A DNA stretch of 64,000 bases from positions 1 to 64,000 of the forward strand of contig NZ_VUNA01000006.1 of assembly GCF_009695905.1 (NCBI RefSeq), written 5' to 3'. The notes under the pieces were generated by a model. That model saw only the letters and a list, made by a program, of their open reading frames with translations, did no database searches and was not told the DNA's origin. This document shows, piece after piece, positions 47,962-55,694 of this stretch. Every line of letters begins with the position of its first letter. The first letter of the stretch is position 1. Source of the DNA: Mogibacterium kristiansenii (GTDB lineage Bacteria; Bacillota; Clostridia; Peptostreptococcales; Anaerovoracaceae). The translations under genes and the position numbers were made by a program.

Positions 47962-50133
47962 TTACAGATGCAGTACACGATCCTTAATTTCCTGAGTCCG
48001 ACCCTGATTCCAGAACTGGGTACCGATGTAACCGCAGGTTCTGCGAGCCACGGACATCAAGTCCTGATTTCGGTTGCCGCAATTCGGGCATTCCCATACC
48101 AGCTTGCCGTCACTGTCCTCTACAATCTTAATCTCGCCATCGTAACCGCAGGCAGCGCAATAATCGCTCTTGGTATTCAGCTCTGCGTACATGATGTTGT
48201 TGTAGATGAACTTCATCACTTCCAGAACGGCCGGAATGTTGTTCTGCATGTTCGGAACCTCCACATAGCTGATGGCTCCGCCCGGAGAAAGCTGCTGGAA
48301 TTCCGCTTCCTTCGCCAGCTTGCTGAAGGCATCGATTTTCTCCTCTACATGGATGTGATAGCTGTTGGTAATGTAGTTTTTGTCCGTTACATGCGGGATG
48401 ATGCCAAATCGTCTCTGCAGGCACTTCGCAAACTTATAGGTGGTGGACTCCATCGGCGTTCCGTATACGGAGTAGCTGATGTGTTCCGCCGCCTTCCAGT
48501 ATGCACACTTATCGTTCAGGCGCTGCATTACGTCCAGAGCGAATTTTCTTCCCTCTTCTGTAGTATGGCTCTTTCCAATCATGCGATAGCACATCTCAGC
48601 CAGTCCGGCATATCCCAGAGAGATGGTGGAATAACCATTGTACAGCAGCGGGTCAATAACTTCCCCCTTCTTCAATCGGGAGATTGCACCGTACTGCCAC
48701 AGAATCGGTGCCACGTCCGACGGCGTTCCCAGAAGGCGCTCGTGACGGAGACGCAGTGCCCGGTGGCACAGCTCCAGACGATCGTCCAGGATTTCCCAGA
48801 AGCGGTCCATATTTCCGTCGGAGGAACAAGCCACGTCCACCAGGTTGATGGTAACCACACCCTGGTTAAACCGTCCGTAGAATTTATGCTTGCCGTTCGG
48901 CAGCAACTGATTGTCCTCCACCGTCAGGAAGGAACGGCATCCCATACAGGTGTATACCTCTCCCTTCTTCAGTTCCTTCATCACCTTGGCAGAAATGTAA
49001 TCCGGCACCATTCTCTTTGCGGTACAGGTCGCTGCCAGTTCTGTCAGATGCCAATACTTGGAATCTTCCGTGATATTATCTTCGTCCAGCACGTAGATCA
49101 GCTTCGGGAATGCCGGTGTAATCCACACGCCCTTCTCATTCTTGACGCCCTGAAGTCTCTGACGGAGCACTTCTTCGATGCACATCGCCAAATCGTCTCT
49201 CGTCTGTCCTTCCGGTACCTCGTCCAAGTACATGAACATGGTAACAAAAGGTGCCTGTCCGTTGCAGGTCATCAAGGTAATCAGCTGATACTGAATGGTC
49301 TGAATACCGTTCTTCACCTCTTCCCGAAGGCGGCGCTCGGTAATCTTGTCGATGATTTCGTCATCCATGGATTCGCCGCAGGCCTTCCGGTCCGCAATCA
49401 CATGCTCCCGGAGTTTTTTCCGGCTGATATCCACGAATGGCGCCAAATGTGCCAGGGAGAAGGACTGTCCTCCATACTGGTTGCTGGCTACCTGTGCGAT
49501 AATCTGGGTGGTAATGTTGCAAGCGGTATAGAAGCTGTGCGGCTTCTCAATCATGGTCTCACTGATAACCGTGCCGTTCTGCAGCATATCCTCCAGGTTA
49601 ATCAAATCGCAATTGTGTTCCTTCTGTGCATAATAATCGGAATCGTGGAAGTGAATGATTCCCGCTTCATGAGCTGCGGTAATCTCTTCCGGAAGAAGAA
49701 TTCTCTTGGTCAAATCCCGACTCACTTCTCCGGCCATGTAGTCTCTCTGTGTGGAGTTGATGACCGGGTTCTTGTTGGAATTCTCTTGCTTCGCTTCCTC
49801 ATTGTTGCATTCAATCAAGGAAAGAATCTTGTCATCCGTGGTGTTGGACTGACGAACCAGGGAACGGGTATACCGATAGGTAATGTACTGCTTCGCAACC
49901 TCGTAGGCTCCGTGCTGCATGATGGCCTGTTCCACGAAATCCTGAATCTCTTCCACCGCCGGAGAACGTCCCAAGTCATCACAGGCAACGGTCACGCTCT
50001 CTGCAATTCGGCGAATCTGCACCTCGGTCATTCTTTTCTTTTCCGGCACCTGACGGTTGGCCCCCTGAATGGCATGGATAATCTTATCGATGTCGAATTC
50101 TACTTCCGCTCCGTTTCTCTTGATTACGTTCAC
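47962..50133 (-). CDS. nrdD: anaerobic (class III) ribonucleoside-triphosphate reductase NrdD
   Basis: The 723-residue oxygen-sensitive enzyme makes dNTPs anaerobically. An N-terminal ATP-cone (about 1-95, VIKRNGAEVEFDIDKIIHAI) binds allosteric nucleotides. The ten-stranded barrel contains the active-site cysteine region. A C-terminal zinc site (CAACGYDGE and CPNCGNRN) is followed by the glycyl-radical motif RRTCGYIG. It starts at a GTG (50133) with GAGGAGATTGTC upstream. Two NrdR boxes upstream and nrdG downstream complete the module. Confidence 0.96.
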   Translation of the reverse strand: MNVIKRNGAEVEFDIDKIIHAIQGANRQVPEKKRMTEVQIRRIAESVTVACDDLGRSPAVEEIQDFVEQAIMQHGAYEVAKQYITYRYTRSLVRQSNTTDDKILSLIECNNEEAKQENSNKNPVINSTQRDYMAGEVSRDLTKRILLPEEITAAHEAGIIHFHDSDYYAQKEHNCDLINLEDMLQNGTVISETMIEKPHSFYTACNITTQIIAQVASNQYGGQSFSLAHLAPFVDISRKKLREHVIADRKACGESMDDEIIDKITERRLREEVKNGIQTIQYQLITLMTCNGQAPFVTMFMYLDEVPEGQTRDDLAMCIEEVLRQRLQGVKNEKGVWITPAFPKLIYVLDEDNITEDSKYWHLTELAATCTAKRMVPDYISAKVMKELKKGEVYTCMGCRSFLTVEDNQLLPNGKHKFYGRFNQGVVTINLVDVACSSDGNMDRFWEILDDRLELCHRALRLRHERLLGTPSDVAPILWQYGAISRLKKGEVIDPLLYNGYSTISLGYAGLAEMCYRMIGKSHTTEEGRKFALDVMQRLNDKCAYWKAAEHISYSVYGTPMESTTYKFAKCLQRRFGIIPHVTDKNYITNSYHIHVEEKIDAFSKLAKEAEFQQLSPGGAISYVEVPNMQNNIPAVLEVMKFIYNNIMYAELNTKSDYCAACGYDGEIKIVEDSDGKLVWECPNCGNRNQDLMSVARRTCGYIGTQFWNQGRTQEIKDRVLHL

Positions 50134-50184
50134 GACAATCTCCTCTTTTCTTTCGCATATATATGTACCATTTTAATAAGCACT

Positions 50185-50228
50185 CTATATGTAGGGTGCT
50201 CTTCGGTACTTACTACCACAACATATTG
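50185..50228 (-). promoter_or_regulatory. tandem NrdR boxes upstream of nrdD
   Basis: CTATATGTAG (50185-50194; minus strand CTACATATAG) and CAACATATTG (50219-50228) both fit the NrdR core CwAtATaTwG. They are offset by 34 bases, about three helical turns, as for co-operative NrdR binding. The nrdR gene is not in the window. The rest of the 226-bp gap contains a TATAAT-like AT-rich stretch near 50240. Confidence 0.8.
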
Positions 50229-50359
50229 TTTCCTTTGGTATTATATTACCCATGATGTTGTATGTCAATTGTTTAAATTCCCTATATTTCGCGTTCTTTT
50301 TTTTAAACCCAATAACGGCACGCTTTTACGCACAATACGGGCAGAAAAAATATTTTTTT

Positions 50360-50911
50360 CTATCGATTTCGGAACACGAAATGCTGCACCGGTGTCTTCG
50401 CGCTGCGATTGGTCTGACGCAAGGTCAACACCTCAAAAACACTCCCGGGCAACGCTTTCAGATATTCTTCCACCGCAGCCGCCTCTCTTGCGCCTTCCGG
50501 ATGGCCGGGATAGGCCACGACGGAGATCACGCCTTTGGGTAAAACCAATTGGCAGGCCTGCTCCAGCGACCGCAGGGTCTCTTCTGTTTTTGTGGTAAGA
50601 TCACAATCCCCGCCGGGCAGATATCCCAAATTGTACATGATAAGCCGGGCCTCCGAAACGTATTTCGACAGATTCACATAGGAGTCCCCGTGTATCCTCA
50701 CCCTTGGATTCTCCCGGAATTTCTCCTGCAGCTCGTTGATTGCTTTTACCTGTATTTCAAACGCGTGCACCGCACCCTCTTCTCCCACGCACTCAGCCAA
50801 AAAGAGCGTGTCCAGTCCATGTCCTGCGGTGCAGTCCACGGCGACATCGCCCTTTCGGATATACTCTCGGAGAATTCGGTGCCCTCGCTCAGTGATAGAG
50901 AGTCCGAACAT
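50360..50911 (-). CDS. mnmM: tRNA 5-(aminomethyl)-2-thiouridine methyltransferase MnmM (YtqB family)
   Basis: The 183-residue class I SAM methyltransferase of the PF06962 family makes the last methylation of mnm5(s2)U34 in Gram-positive bacteria lacking MnmC. It has AVDCTAGHGLDTLFLAECVG (SAM motif I), VHAFEIQ (acidic loop), YNLGYLPGGD (the NLGYLPGGD signature) and a C-terminal barrel strand. Start ATG at 50911 with GGGAGGAAATC immediately upstream. It follows the TPR gene on the same strand. mnmA at 23754 acts on the same base. Confidence 0.9.
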   Translation of the reverse strand: MFGLSITERGHRILREYIRKGDVAVDCTAGHGLDTLFLAECVGEEGAVHAFEIQVKAINELQEKFRENPRVRIHGDSYVNLSKYVSEARLIMYNLGYLPGGDCDLTTKTEETLRSLEQACQLVLPKGVISVVAYPGHPEGAREAAAVEEYLKALPGSVFEVLTLRQTNRSAKTPVQHFVFRNR

Positions 50912-50929
50912 GATTTCCTCCCGATTCAA

Positions 50930-51985
50930 TTATTCTTCATTCTGCTCCCGGGCTTCTTCTTCCATTCCCTTCTGGACTACCCGGATTTTCTCAATGTACT
51001 TCTCAGCGTTCTTCCAATCCCCCAGAGACTGGAAGACTTCCACCAGCTCCGTCATCACCTGGATGTTGCTCGGACTCAGGCGAAGGGCATGCTTGTAGGC
51101 TTCCACGGACTGTTCCCCTTGTTCCATGCCGGCATAGGCCACGCCCAGGTAATACCAAAGCGGCCACCATTCGCTGTATTTTTCTTCATACAAGGTCAAA
51201 ACGTCAATTCCGTGCTGGAAGTCCCCGGACAGGATTCGGTTCACCGCATGCTCGATTTCCACCGCCTGCTCCATGGATTCCAGGCGATTCCCGATTTCTT
51301 CTCGCATCTCCTGCATCTCATCTGCCGGAATCGGATCCATGGAGGAATCTCCATCTTCCTTTCGATCCCGACTGAGCTCCATGAACTCCTGCCAGGTAAT
51401 CTGAGCTTTCGTGTACTGCCCCATGTTGGCATAGCTGTAGCCTAGAAAATAATATCCCATATCGAAGTCCGGATGGCGGATGGTCAGCTCCTCGAAAATG
51501 TCAAAGGCCTGCGCTTTGAACATTCCCACGTACGCCTCCTCGAGATCCTCCCGGTTATATGCATCGCTGCAGGCTCTTCCGTAAAGGTACAGGGCATCCC
51601 GGCTTCCCGGATTCAGCTGAAGGGCGGTTCGGAAATAGATGCAGGCCATCTCGTAATCGCCGCTGCCGCCGGCTTTCGCTCCCTCGGAAATCAGCACTTT
51701 CTCCGCATTCTCTCCGTACATCCGACGAAGACAAGCCCGGTACGCTTCCGCATACCGAAAATCCGGATCCGCACCGATGACCCGAGCCATGCCCATGGCA
51801 ATGGTCAGATTCGTGAAATTATCCGTCGCATCTCCCGTAATGGGCACCGGAATCCCGGTAAGAATATCCTTCAGATTGCCGGACTCCAAAAATCGTTCCG
51901 AAAGCTCATCGAAAAGCAAATCTTTATTCTTCTCAATGAGAAACGAACGTATCTTATCCGATAAATCCAACTCCATATTATGCAT
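50930..51985 (-). CDS. TPR-repeat protein
   Basis: The 351-residue soluble protein has tetratricopeptide-like helix pairs: ACIYFRTALQLNPGSRDALYLYGRA (as FRTALQLNPGSRDALYLYG), MGYYFLGYSYANMGQYTKAQ and WYYLGVAYAGMEQGEQSVEAYKHAL, split as YYLGVAYAGMEQGEQSVEAY. These are protein-protein interaction scaffolds. The first about 100 residues are helical without clear repeats. It overlaps the B12-binding protein gene by 8 bases and precedes mnmM. The partner is unknown. Confidence 0.85.
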   Translation of the reverse strand: MHNMELDLSDKIRSFLIEKNKDLLFDELSERFLESGNLKDILTGIPVPITGDATDNFTNLTIAMGMARVIGADPDFRYAEAYRACLRRMYGENAEKVLISEGAKAGGSGDYEMACIYFRTALQLNPGSRDALYLYGRACSDAYNREDLEEAYVGMFKAQAFDIFEELTIRHPDFDMGYYFLGYSYANMGQYTKAQITWQEFMELSRDRKEDGDSSMDPIPADEMQEMREEIGNRLESMEQAVEIEHAVNRILSGDFQHGIDVLTLYEEKYSEWWPLWYYLGVAYAGMEQGEQSVEAYKHALRLSPSNIQVMTELVEVFQSLGDWKNAEKYIEKIRVVQKGMEEEAREQNEE

Positions 51986-53498
51986 TAATGTCCCATCCCT
52001 TTCGATCGAATATTTTTACTTTCTCATAAGAAAGATTCTGTTCCATGTCGCTGTGAAGAATTTCCTGGAGAACCGGCAGCTTTAGCGTCTCATTCATGGT
52101 ATCGTAAAGCTCCGTCGCATACGCATAAAGAATCCGATAGAGATTCTCTTCCTTGTACATCATCTTCTCCATCTGATTCTTGGAAATATAGGCCTCCAAC
52201 CCCTCCAGGAATGCGTACGGCTTCATCCGTCCGTCCAGCAGAATCTTCTGAATGGACTCTTCGAAGCCCCCGCTGTTCACGAACAGATTCAGAAGCTTTC
52301 CGATATTCTCGATTCGAATCAATTCCGTCGCCGGCATAAAATCATTTGCGATGACTTCATAAGGTGCCCGGCTCTGATAAGCATAACCGTACTGCTGGGC
52401 GTTTCTTCGAAGCTCTGTTCCCCGTTTCAGACGAAGCACCTTCAATTCCATGCGCGATGCCTTCAGATCAAAAATCTTATTAAAGGAGCGAGCGAACAGC
52501 GCCGGCGTCTCACAAGGAAGTCCGGCCCGAATCACCGTTGTAATCTCAACAGTTCCGTATTCCTGAAGACGGGATACGTTATACATCAGCTGATAGATGT
52601 TCGCCTTTCGTCCGGCTGCCGCCAGCGCCTCCGCATTGGTACTTTCCACATCGACATTGAATCGGAATTGACCTTCCCGGGCTGTTCCCAAAAGGCGCAC
52701 GGTTTCCTCATCCAACAGATCTCCGTTTACATCAAATTCAAACGTGGTGATTCCGTTATCGTTGCTGATCAGATACTCCCAAATGCGATAGGCTCGGTCC
52801 CTGCTGTAATTAAACCATTTGTCCACGAACACGACACGCTGTACGTTCTTCACCAGAAAATACCGAAGTTCCGTACAAATCCGATTCAACGGCAAAGAGC
52901 GAATCTTTCCCGGATAGTATTGGGAATAGCCGCATCGATCCGGACACCCTCGGAAACTTTCATAATATGCTGTATCGCTCGGCTCCAGTTCCATGTTTTC
53001 ATACGGAAACGGAAGTGTCTCGAAATCCACCGGTGCCGCCATCGGATTCACCTGAATCCGGTCATCCTGACGATATGCTAGGCCGGCAATATTTTCAAAA
53101 TCAAACTCGTAGGTAAAAATCGTCCGAAGGAATTGGTACAGCACCGATTCCGGTTCGCCTCGGAATACGTAGTCGATTTCCGGGTGCTGTTCCATGAACT
53201 CCCGGGTACCGAAGCTGACCTCCGTTCCGCCCATCACCATAATCGATGTCGGAACGGCCTTCTTCACCATCTCTGCGACTTCTGCAACCTTATCCACATT
53301 CATCATATTGCAATGGAAATATACAATATTGTATTCGCCCCGAAGGATTTCCCGGAAAATATATCCCACATGATCTGTGGATTCATATTCCACCACATCC
53401 GTCTGGCACGGCGCCTCTTCCACAACACTGTAGAGGTACTTCATTGACAGCTTCGTGTGAATGCAATCATTTTGAATTGTTGTAAGAAGAAGTCTCAT
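51978..53498 (-). CDS. B12-binding radical-SAM-like protein (DUF4080 type) with a degenerate cluster motif
   Basis: The 506-residue product has an N-terminal cobalamin-binding-like domain (about 1-150; VYFHCNMMNVDKVAE, MVMGGTEVSFG, EIDYVFRGEPE). A radical SAM TIM-barrel (about 170-360) and a DUF4080-like C-terminal domain follow. The cluster motif reads ESFRGCPDRCGYSQYYPG. The usual C-x3-C-x2-C is here C-x3-C-x2-Ser (codon TCC, one base from TGC), so the [4Fe-4S] cluster may be lost or altered. The rest of the barrel, with FEFDVNGDLLDEE and VDVESTN, looks conserved. ATG at 53498 with AGGTGAT upstream; the gene overlaps the TPR gene. Substrate unknown. Confidence 0.82.
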   Translation of the reverse strand: MRLLLTTIQNDCIHTKLSMKYLYSVVEEAPCQTDVVEYESTDHVGYIFREILRGEYNIVYFHCNMMNVDKVAEVAEMVKKAVPTSIMVMGGTEVSFGTREFMEQHPEIDYVFRGEPESVLYQFLRTIFTYEFDFENIAGLAYRQDDRIQVNPMAAPVDFETLPFPYENMELEPSDTAYYESFRGCPDRCGYSQYYPGKIRSLPLNRICTELRYFLVKNVQRVVFVDKWFNYSRDRAYRIWEYLISNDNGITTFEFDVNGDLLDEETVRLLGTAREGQFRFNVDVESTNAEALAAAGRKANIYQLMYNVSRLQEYGTVEITTVIRAGLPCETPALFARSFNKIFDLKASRMELKVLRLKRGTELRRNAQQYGYAYQSRAPYEVIANDFMPATELIRIENIGKLLNLFVNSGGFEESIQKILLDGRMKPYAFLEGLEAYISKNQMEKMMYKEENLYRILYAYATELYDTMNETLKLPVLQEILHSDMEQNLSYEKVKIFDRKGWDINA

Positions 53499-53507
53499 GG
53501 ATATCAC

Positions 53508-55229
53508 CTACATTCTTTCCGGCGCTTTGATGCCCAGAAGGTTCAAACAATTTGCAATAACGATGCGAGCCGACTCTACCAGAGCCAACTTCGCCACTTT
53601 CTCATCTTCATTGTCCACCAGGATGTGTTCATCGTGGTAGAACTTATTGAAGCTCTGTGCCACATCCACCAGATGACGGGTCAAAATGGACGGTTCATAT
53701 TTATCCGCTGCATCCAGAATGATCTCCGGTACGCGGTAAATCAGCTTAATCAGGTTATACGCACTGTCGGATGTGATGTACTTCGCATCGAAATCCCCCT
53801 TGCGAATCCGTGCCATTTCCTCCTCGGTGGCATTGCGGAGGACGCTGCAAGCTCTGGCATGAGTGTACTGAACGTACGGACCGGTCTCACCGTCGAAGTT
53901 CAGCACCTTGTCCCAATTAAATACATAATCCTTGATGCGGTTGTTGGACAGCTCCTGGAAAATTACGGCACCGATACCGACTTCCTTTGCCACTTCGTCC
54001 ACATCGATTCCCTGCGGATTCTTCTCTTTCATGATTTCCGCAGTCTTCTGAACCGCTTCGTTCAGAACATCTTCCAGGAATACCACGTTGCCCTTACGGG
54101 TGGAGAGGGTAGCGCCGCCTTCTAGGCTTACCAGACCGAATGGGATGTGGATGCAGTCTTTCTGCCATTCTTTTCCCATCAGCTCCAGGACCTTCTTCCA
54201 CTGCTTAAAGTGGAGGTTCTGCTGAGATGCTACCACGTAGATGCACTTATCGAAGTTGTAGTGCTCTTTTCGATAAATCGCTGCGGCGATATCTCTGGTT
54301 GCATACAGGCTGGAACCATCGGACTTGGTGATGATTGCCGGTGTCATTCCGTACGGCTCCAGGTCTACAATCTGAGCACCTCTAGATTCTACCAGCAGCT
54401 TCTTTTCCTTCAGTTCTTCGATAACCGCCGGCATCTTATCGGAGTAGAAGCTCTCTCCGGCATAGGAATCAAATGTGATTCCCAGCATATCATACACGCG
54501 GTTGAATTCCTGCAGGCTCAGTTCCCGGAAGCGCTTCCAGAGACGAACCTCTTCTTCCTCGCCATTTTCCAGTTTCACAAAAGCTTCTCTCGCCTCGTCG
54601 TCCAAAGACGGATCGTTTTCTGCCTCCCGGTGGAAACGGGTGTAGTACCCCAGCAGCGCCTTGATTGGATCCTTTTCCAGTTCCTCTTCACTGCCCCACT
54701 TGCGGTATGCCACAATCATCTTGCCGAACTGAGTTCCGTAATCTCCCAGATGGTTGATTCGAATCACGTCATAGCCGATTTCATCGTACAGCTTGTAGAT
54801 TGCATTACCGATAACGGTACTTCTGATATGTCCGATATGGAACGGCTTTGCGATGTTCGGGGAAGAGTATTCCACGATTACCGGGCGATGCTGTCCCACT
54901 TCCGATCTGCCGTAATCCTTGCCCTGAGTCAGCACATCCTCCGTCAGAGTCTGCGCATATTCCTTCTTATCCAGGAACATGTTCACATAGGCATTTACCG
55001 GCTGAACCTTTTCAAAAATGCCGGCACCTTCGATTCTTGCAGCCACATCCTGTGCAATCAGCGGCGGTGCTTTCCGCAATGTTTTCGCCAAACGGAAGCA
55101 AGGGAACGCATAGTCTCCCATCTTGGTGTCTCCCGGAATTTCAATCCACTCCAGGATTTCCTCCGGTGTCATATTCAACGCTTCGTCTTCTGCAATAATT
55201 TCAGCAATTTTCTTTTTGTAATCGATCAT
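53508..55229 (-). CDS. argS: arginyl-tRNA synthetase
   Basis: The 573-residue class I synthetase has an N-terminal Add-1 domain (about 1-100). The HIGH motif is in SSPNIAKPFHIGHIRSTVIG, the Rossmann core carries the RLWKRFRELS and NHLGDYGTQFGKM blocks, and LSTRKGNVVFLEDVL acts as KMSKS equivalent. The DALR anticodon-binding C-terminus ends with NCLNLLGIKAPERM. It lies between the DUF523 gene and the B12-binding gene. Usual length. Confidence 0.96.
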   Translation of the reverse strand: MIDYKKKIAEIIAEDEALNMTPEEILEWIEIPGDTKMGDYAFPCFRLAKTLRKAPPLIAQDVAARIEGAGIFEKVQPVNAYVNMFLDKKEYAQTLTEDVLTQGKDYGRSEVGQHRPVIVEYSSPNIAKPFHIGHIRSTVIGNAIYKLYDEIGYDVIRINHLGDYGTQFGKMIVAYRKWGSEEELEKDPIKALLGYYTRFHREAENDPSLDDEAREAFVKLENGEEEEVRLWKRFRELSLQEFNRVYDMLGITFDSYAGESFYSDKMPAVIEELKEKKLLVESRGAQIVDLEPYGMTPAIITKSDGSSLYATRDIAAAIYRKEHYNFDKCIYVVASQQNLHFKQWKKVLELMGKEWQKDCIHIPFGLVSLEGGATLSTRKGNVVFLEDVLNEAVQKTAEIMKEKNPQGIDVDEVAKEVGIGAVIFQELSNNRIKDYVFNWDKVLNFDGETGPYVQYTHARACSVLRNATEEEMARIRKGDFDAKYITSDSAYNLIKLIYRVPEIILDAADKYEPSILTRHLVDVAQSFNKFYHDEHILVDNEDEKVAKLALVESARIVIANCLNLLGIKAPERM

Positions 55230-55691
55230 TTACTGTTCTCCGTTCTCTCTAATTACATTTTCTGTTCCTGCGGGAATCTCGTTTTCCCGAAGCAATCGGG
55301 CAAAAATACCATCCCCCGGGATTAAGGTCCCGTCAAAATGGCCGTTGTAAATCTGCCCCACGCCGCAAGAAGGACTTCTCGCCTGAAGGATGGCCCCTTC
55401 CAGGGCTTCCCCCATCTGTTCAGCAGCTTTCTGCGCATCCCGGAAGCAGATCGCCGCTCCCCGGACGTATTCGGCGGTAACGTCCACACCGTTTCGGTTC
55501 ACCACTCGGCATTCTCCGTTCTGTTCCACGATTTCCGCCGGAACCCGCGGAGTGGGAAGCCCCCCGGCACATTCCGGACACACGCCGAAATAAGAATGTT
55601 CATGTGAGAATTTTACCACATCTTCCGAGCGATTGTTACCCCCATTATACTTGCAGTTCTCTCCCAGAAGACATTTACTGATAATATACAT
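55230..55691 (-). CDS. DUF523 family protein (YbbK-like)
   Basis: The 153-residue protein with cysteine motifs has KCLLGENCKYNGGNNR at the N-terminus, GVCPECAGGLPTPR (the conserved CPE-x4-PxPR block) and LQARSPSCGVGQIYNG (KSPSCG motif). The cysteines suggest a bound metal or cluster; function is unproven. It ends one base before argS begins and follows mutS2 by 3 bases, so it sits in a tight cluster. Confidence 0.88.
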   Translation of the reverse strand: MYIISKCLLGENCKYNGGNNRSEDVVKFSHEHSYFGVCPECAGGLPTPRVPAEIVEQNGECRVVNRNGVDVTAEYVRGAAICFRDAQKAAEQMGEALEGAILQARSPSCGVGQIYNGHFDGTLIPGDGIFARLLRENEIPAGTENVIRENGEQ

Positions 55692-55694
55692 GCA

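Noticed and set aside
47938-50598. 886-codon plus-strand open frame
   Set aside because: It lies almost entirely antisense to nrdD, whose motifs are unmistakable. Long antisense frames are common here because of codon usage.
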